Shown here in pieces: positions 59,834 to 64,000 of a DNA stretch of 64,000 nucleotides. The stretch is from Stenotrophomonas maltophilia. Lineage in GTDB: Bacteria > Pseudomonadota > Gammaproteobacteria > Xanthomonadales > Xanthomonadaceae. The notes under the pieces are model-generated. The model saw only the letters and a list, made by a program, of their open reading frames with translations, did no database searches and was not told where the DNA came from. The position numbers were made by a program, and so were the translations under genes. Location: the NCBI RefSeq assembly GCF_001676385.1, contig NZ_LYVJ01000002.1, positions 124,001 through 188,000 of the forward strand, read 5' to 3'. Positions within the stretch are counted from its first letter, which is position 1. Each line of letters begins with the position of its first letter.

Positions 59834-61005
59834 ACCCCGGCCGCGGTGGCTTTGCCGCCTCCTGGCGGCGCGAGCTGCGCGTACTGCGCGGCAACCGCGC
59901 CGACCTGATGCTGGTCACCGTGCTGCCCCTGCTGATGCTGGCGGTGATGGCGTGGATGTTCACGCCCTCGGTGATGCGCGACATCCCGATCGCCGTGGTC
60001 GACCTTGACCACAGCAGTGACAGCCGCCTGCTGCTGCGCATGCTCGACGCCAGCCCCGGCGTGCGCGTCGCCAGCCAGCCGATCGACCTCGAAGAGGCAC
60101 GTTCGCAGCTGCGCAGGCTGGACGTGTTCGCGATCGTGCTGGTGCCGCGCGACGTCACCCGGCAGGCGTTGCGTGGGCGCCAGGGCACGGTGTTTTCCTA
60201 TTACAACGCCACCTACATGACCACCGGCCAGTCGGCGTCGCGCGACATCGGCGACGCGGTTTCCGCATGGAATGCACGCCTGCTGCGCGAGCGCATCGGC
60301 CTGCAGGTCGGCCCGGGCAAGCTGCGTGCGGCGCCGATCGCGGTGCAGTCGGACATCCTGTACAACCCGGCGCGCAGCTACGAATTGTTCCTGCTGCCAC
60401 TGATCTTCCCGGCCGTGCTGTCGCTGGTACTGGCACTTGCGGTGGCCGGCAGCCTCGGCCGCGAGATCCGCGACGGCACCCTGCCCGCCTGGCTGGGTCG
60501 CACGCGGTGGTCGGCGATTGCCGGCAAGGTCGCGCCGTACCTCCTGCTGTTCTCGCTGTATGGCGCGCTCAGCATCGGTTACCTGGCCTGGCTGCGCGGC
60601 GATGGTGTGGCGGGCAGCGTGCTCCTGCTGCTGCTCGCACAGCCACTGTTCTACCTGGCCACGGCCGCCTATGCCCTGTTCTTCGTCGGCGTCACCCGCG
60701 ACATGGGCACCGCGCTGTCCGCAGTCGGCCTCAGCATCGGCACCGCATTGGCGTTCTCCAGCGCCACCTTCCCGGTGCTGGACGGCCCTCTGTTCACCCG
60801 CATCTGGCATCAACTGCTGCCGCTCAGCGCCTACATCAAGCTGCAGACCCAGCAGCAGTTCATCGGTTCGCCGCTGCAGGTTTCGGTATGGCCGCTGGCC
60901 ACGCTGTTGTTGATGACGGTGGTGGCCGGTGGCATCGGCGGCCTGCGCCTGATTGCATTTGCGCGCACACCTGCCCCCGCACAACCCGCAGGGGCTGACG
61001 CATGA
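59818..61005 (+). CDS. ABC-2 type permease, first of a pair
   Basis: A 395-residue inner-membrane protein of the ABC2_membrane_3 type (YhhJ/YadH-like). One helix near residues 33-52, a periplasmic domain of about 150 residues starting with IPIAVVDLDHSSDSRLLLRML, and five or six helices from about 185 onward. It has no ATP-binding domain. It overlaps the adaptor gene by 16 bases and the second permease by 4 (ATGA). Confidence 0.9.
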   Translation: MAPALNPGRGGFAASWRRELRVLRGNRADLMLVTVLPLLMLAVMAWMFTPSVMRDIPIAVVDLDHSSDSRLLLRMLDASPGVRVASQPIDLEEARSQLRRLDVFAIVLVPRDVTRQALRGRQGTVFSYYNATYMTTGQSASRDIGDAVSAWNARLLRERIGLQVGPGKLRAAPIAVQSDILYNPARSYELFLLPLIFPAVLSLVLALAVAGSLGREIRDGTLPAWLGRTRWSAIAGKVAPYLLLFSLYGALSIGYLAWLRGDGVAGSVLLLLLAQPLFYLATAAYALFFVGVTRDMGTALSAVGLSIGTALAFSSATFPVLDGPLFTRIWHQLLPLSAYIKLQTQQQFIGSPLQVSVWPLATLLLMTVVAGGIGGLRLIAFARTPAPAQPAGADA

Positions 61006-62123
61006 GAGCGCTCTGGCGCAGCCTGCGGCAGACCCTGATGGCGGTGCTGTGCGACCGCTACGCCATCGTCGTCATGGTCGGCGCGGTGATCCTGTACTCG
61101 TTCTTCTACCCGGCCGCGTACCGCCACCAGGTGGCCGGCAACCTGCCGGTGCTGGTGGTGGACGAAGACCACAGCGCAACCAGCCGTGAGCTGCTACGCA
61201 AACTCGACGCGCTGCGCGTTGCACGCGTGGTCGGGCAACCGGCGCACATCGACAGCGCACGCCAGCAGCTGGAGGCCGGCCAGGCCGAAGGCATCGTGCT
61301 GATTCCGGCCAACCTGGAGCGCGACATCCTGCGCGGCCAACCGGCCAGGCTGGTACTGCTTGGCAACGGCGCATACCTGGGCCGCGCCAGCTGGGTGCTG
61401 GGCAGCGTGGCCGATGCACTGGGCGCGTTCGGGCGTGACGCTGTGGTCGGCCAGGCCGCCTTCATGGGCGCCCCGCAGGCACCACCGGTCACGCTGGTGC
61501 AGCGCCCGCTGTACAACACGCAGGAGGGCTATGGCAGCGCCATCGTGCCCGGCGTGGCCGAGCTGATCGTGCACCAGACCCTGCTGATGGGTATCGGCGT
61601 CCTGCTCGGCGGCCGGCGCCTCGCACTCGGCCGGCGCCTGCGCTTCGACCTGCCGACGTTGACCGGCATGGCACTGGGCTTCTGCCTGATCGGCCTGTTC
61701 GGCCTGTTCTGGTATGCCGGTTTCACCGCCTGGGTGCAGGACTATCCTCGCGGCGGCAATCCACTGGGCCAGCTGCTCGGCGGCACATTGTTCATTGCCG
61801 CCACGGTGGCCTTCGGCCTGTTCATCGGCAGCTTCTTCCGCACCCGCGAACGGGCATTCCAGTACATCATCGCCACCTCGATCCCGCTGTTCTTCCTGGC
61901 CAACCTGTCGTGGCCAGCGGTGATGACGCCACAACCGCTGGTGTGGCTCGCGCAGCTGCTGCCGACCACCTCGGGCATCAACCTGATGGTGCGCCTGAAC
62001 CAGATGGACGCCCGCCTGGCCGACGTCAGCCACGAACTGATCACCCTGGCCATCCTGTTGCTGCTCTACGGCGGCCTCGCCACCCGGCGCCTTCTCACCC
62101 CAAAAGGGGACGGAGGGGATTAA
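61002..62123 (+). CDS. ABC-2 type permease, second of a pair
   Basis: A 373-residue permease paralogous to the one before it, with the same plan: a helix at about 22-38, a periplasmic domain opening LPVLVVDEDHSATSRELLRK, and a C-terminal six-helix bundle. The two likely form a heterodimer with TolC and HlyD subunits. No ATPase gene is present in the operon or nearby. The last seven residues (PKGDGGD) and the TAA stop are encoded by one arm of the dispersed palindromic repeat, so the native end has probably been replaced. Confidence 0.88.
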   Translation: MRALWRSLRQTLMAVLCDRYAIVVMVGAVILYSFFYPAAYRHQVAGNLPVLVVDEDHSATSRELLRKLDALRVARVVGQPAHIDSARQQLEAGQAEGIVLIPANLERDILRGQPARLVLLGNGAYLGRASWVLGSVADALGAFGRDAVVGQAAFMGAPQAPPVTLVQRPLYNTQEGYGSAIVPGVAELIVHQTLLMGIGVLLGGRRLALGRRLRFDLPTLTGMALGFCLIGLFGLFWYAGFTAWVQDYPRGGNPLGQLLGGTLFIAATVAFGLFIGSFFRTRERAFQYIIATSIPLFFLANLSWPAVMTPQPLVWLAQLLPTTSGINLMVRLNQMDARLADVSHELITLAILLLLYGGLATRRLLTPKGDGGD

Positions 62124-62127
62124 GTCG
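62102..62127 (+). repeat. Single arm of the 26-bp palindromic repeat
   Basis: The 26 bases are identical to 29961-29986. The matching second arm is absent downstream. The arm encodes the C-terminus and stop of the second ABC-2 permease. Confidence 0.85.
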
Positions 62128-62172
62128 CAAACGCCAAGGGAGGATTGCCACTTGCGTCCCTCGGTCCGATCT

Positions 62173-63549
62173 TTACGGGTCCGGGGCATACCAGAACGGG
62201 ATACGGAACGCACGACGCCGCCCCGCGCCCCGCTCGCCTCCCGTGGCATTCCAGACCAGATCCAGATCGTGGCGGCCGGGCGCCAGGCCCGCTGTGGGCA
62301 GGTAGCCCACCAGGCCGCGCATGTCGAGGTCGCGCCGCTCCATGGGCACGAAGTCATGCAGATCGACCGGGGCACCATCCAGCTCCACCTGCCAGAGCCT
62401 GGACAGGCACTCCACCGCCGCATCGGCGGCCTGCTGCCCGGTTGCCTCGTTGCGCGCCTCAGGCAATGCCGTGCAATGGCGGCGAGCCAGCGGGTTGTCG
62501 CGCTGCGGGCGATGGGGAATGAACACGCGGAGGCGCGAACCGCTGATCGTGTCCGACGGGATCATCGGATACGGCAGCAACAGATCGTGCGGCGAGCGCA
62601 TCGATTCGTAATGTGCACTCAGCATGCCGTGCTCGACCGCTGCTTCGGTGACCACCTGGTAACGGTTGAACAACGAGAACTTCAACGAGCCCATCACCTG
62701 CACGGCCGCCAGCAGCATCGCCACCAGCACCGCGAACAGATAGGCGGCCATGAACGAACGCGAGCGCAGGTTGCTCTGCATGGTCAGCTGCATGGTCTGC
62801 ATCAGGCGCAGCAGCGGAACCCGTTGCAGCGCCGCCAGCAGGCCCTGCAGCAGCCGCTGGGGGCGCTCATGAGGCTGCCCGCGTACCCGCCGACGTGCGA
62901 TCGCCTTTTCCAGCATGCCGGGAATGATGGCCAGCGCCAGCATTGCGGCCAGCACGGTGCACAGGACAAGCATGGCGATGTCGTGCGAGCCGCCGGACAG
63001 TGCGCCGATCACCATCGCCAGGCCAAGCGTGAGGACGGCCAGCACCAGGGTGCCCGCCAGTGTCTGCACCGCGAGCAGGGTGGTCGAGAACAACATCGTT
63101 GCCAGGCGGTCGGCGCGTTCGATGCTGCCGTCGAGGCCACCATCCCGGGCCTGCAGGAAAGCGCGCGTGACCGCCCCCATCCTCGGCGAGCGGTCCCAGT
63201 CGATGCCGCCGGGGAAGTGCGACCTGAGGCCGATCAGGCCAATCCAGTAGCCACGTACCGTGAGGTGGATGATCAATGCCACCGCCAGCACATAGCACAT
63301 GCCGACACTGATACTGAAACCGAACCAGAGCATCTGGAAGTACATGCCTTCGGTGTGCAGGCTGCTGCGTGCCCAGGCATCGAACAGATAGCCCGGCACT
63401 GCCAGCAGCGCGAATGCCAGCAGGCCCGAAATGAACAGTTCGAGTTCATCGGTGCGCTCGCGCAGGCGACCTGATCGTATCGCCGCTTCCGGCACCGGGT
63501 CATGCCCGGTGAGCGGTGCCGGTGTAGGGGCCGGGGCCGGTTCGTTCAC
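62173..63549 (-). CDS. Membrane protein of unknown function
   Basis: A 458-residue protein that I do not recognise as a named family. The first part has about six membrane helices (about 35-230), with LFISGLLAFALLAVPGYLFD near residue 40. After one more helix (AAYLFAVLVAMLLAAVQVMG, about 285) the C-terminal 150 residues are soluble, probably periplasmic, with LRVFIPHRPQRDNPL and GLVGYLPTAGLAPGRHDLDL. The start is taken as GTG at 63549 (VNEPAPAP); a GTG at 63633 lies inside a hairpin and is unlikely. It converges with the efflux operon. Confidence 0.65.
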   Translation of the reverse strand: MNEPAPAPTPAPLTGHDPVPEAAIRSGRLRERTDELELFISGLLAFALLAVPGYLFDAWARSSLHTEGMYFQMLWFGFSISVGMCYVLAVALIIHLTVRGYWIGLIGLRSHFPGGIDWDRSPRMGAVTRAFLQARDGGLDGSIERADRLATMLFSTTLLAVQTLAGTLVLAVLTLGLAMVIGALSGGSHDIAMLVLCTVLAAMLALAIIPGMLEKAIARRRVRGQPHERPQRLLQGLLAALQRVPLLRLMQTMQLTMQSNLRSRSFMAAYLFAVLVAMLLAAVQVMGSLKFSLFNRYQVVTEAAVEHGMLSAHYESMRSPHDLLLPYPMIPSDTISGSRLRVFIPHRPQRDNPLARRHCTALPEARNEATGQQAADAAVECLSRLWQVELDGAPVDLHDFVPMERRDLDMRGLVGYLPTAGLAPGRHDLDLVWNATGGERGAGRRRAFRIPFWYAPDP

Positions 63550-63620
63550 TGGACGTTCATCCCTTGGAGTCGGCGCAGTATAGGCACGGTGCCCGAGCCT
63601 GCGATACGGGTCCGGAACGA

Positions 63621-63647
63621 CGAACGCCGGCACGGGGCCGGCGTTCG
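63621..63647 (-). terminator. GC hairpin after the glycine-zipper gene
   Basis: CGAACGCCGGC-ACGGG-GCCGGCGTTCG is a perfect 11-bp stem between two minus-strand genes. It lacks a T-run, so termination is likely but not certain. Confidence 0.5.
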
Positions 63648-63689
63648 GGTACTGCGCTGCTGGCAGGGAATCGCGTCAGGCAGGCCGCA

Positions 63690-64000
63690 TCAGCGGTAGA
63701 CCCGTTCGCAGCGGCGTTCAACCACGCGGTCGCCGGTCTTCTGCTGGTGGTTGCCCTGTATCTGCCGGCCCGCCGCACCACCGGCGACAGCGCCTGCCAC
63801 GGTGGCCAGCTTCTTGCCATTGCCGCCGCCCACCTGGTTGCCCAGCAGGCCACCGATCACTGCGCCTGTGGCAGTACCGGCGATACGGTTGGGATCGCGC
63901 GAGTTGCGCTGCATTTCCACGTTCTTGCAGACCACGCGACTGCCGTCGTTGAAGCGGCGTCCCTCGTCTCGCGGCCCATAGCTCTGCGCACTGGCCACCG
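63690..64000 (-). CDS. Glycine-zipper 2TM protein (5' end outside window)
   Basis: The last 103 residues of an exported protein with a glycine zipper 2TM domain, as in Rickettsia 17-kDa antigen and SlyB-like proteins. The repeat reads GTATGAVIGGLLGNQVGGGN, followed by ATVAGAVAGGAAGRQIQG. The tail has QQKTGDRVVERRCERVYR with a cysteine. The sequence at the edge (VASAQS) is the end of a signal peptide, so the start lies a short distance beyond 64000. Such proteins sit in the outer membrane and help stabilise the envelope. Confidence 0.85.
   Translation of the reverse strand, partial: VASAQSYGPRDEGRRFNDGSRVVCKNVEMQRNSRDPNRIAGTATGAVIGGLLGNQVGGGNGKKLATVAGAVAGGAAGRQIQGNHQQKTGDRVVERRCERVYR

Noticed and set aside
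63549..63633. Longer start (GTG at 63633) for the unknown membrane protein
   Set aside because: The codon lies within an 11-bp hairpin that looks like the end of the neighbouring gene, and the added 28 residues have no support.
1..64000. CRISPR array, tRNA, rRNA or prophage
   Set aside because: The repeats found are palindromic and dispersed rather than regularly spaced. No cloverleaf, rRNA segment, integrase or phage structural gene was recognised.

Overview
The window looks like a chromosomal segment of a Stenotrophomonas species, most likely the S. maltophilia complex. The reasons are the very high GC content, xanthomonad-type proteins, a CreBC-CreD locus, a short 30S protein THX gene, and many intergenic GTAG-headed palindromes that match the published SMAG repeats of S. 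maltophilia. I see no rRNA, tRNA, insertion sequence, prophage gene or CRISPR array. About 90% of the window is coding, and only one gap (19396-19820) exceeds 300 bases.

Layout. 1-6112: the 5' part of an ABC exporter, a penicillin-binding-type serine hydrolase, a VOC protein, a DUF72 gene broken by a 5-base slippage, a Pr6Pr membrane protein and an EamA transporter. 6265-13764: rluF, a diguanylate cyclase, a PAS-GGDEF-EAL protein, the RNA helicase deaD with a structured leader, and a small S4 RNA-binding protein. 13776-19395: a ubiquinone-type hydroxylase, a MAPEG protein, a DUF4019 protein, a ClpP-like lipoprotein, and an alkylation-repair pair (Ada-AlkA fusion plus ogt). 19821-28466: a nucleotide pyrophosphatase, THX, a divergent zinc locus (MerC-like protein and His-rich ZnuD-like TonB receptor around a Zur box), a TetR-MFS-HlyD efflux operon, and zur. 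28501-32161: gltX, an M28 peptidase and a small protein following creD. 32172-35750: creD, creC and creB with a cre-tag before creD. 35798-45971: rlmJ, a GNAT gene, mfd, a stand-alone HD-GYP protein, an M13 peptidase, gpmA and endonuclease V. 46010-54093: a zinc-type CDF exporter, a FepA-like receptor with a Fur box, a DosC-like globin diguanylate cyclase, an MFS/HxlR divergent pair and a metallophosphatase. 54300-57342: a VOC protein, a ParD-like ribbon-helix-helix protein with a methionine aminopeptidase behind a large palindromic operator, and a LysE/ArgO exporter opposite argP. 57421-64000: a TolC-HlyD-permease-permease efflux operon with no ATPase, a membrane protein of unknown role, and a partial glycine-zipper protein.

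How the parts connect. Zinc handling recurs: Zur, a Zur-box-controlled uptake receptor, and a CDF exporter with a Zur-like half-site in front of it. Cyclic-di-GMP turnover is represented by two cyclases, one GGDEF-EAL protein and one HD-GYP phosphodiesterase. Several operators can be read directly: Zur box, Fur box, cre-tag, TetR palindrome, HxlR arms and the ParD-like palindrome. The most unusual signals are the ParD-like/methionine aminopeptidase module, a dispersed palindrome family with 26-bp perfect arms that supplies stop codons to neighbouring genes, and the ATPase-less ABC-2 permease operon.
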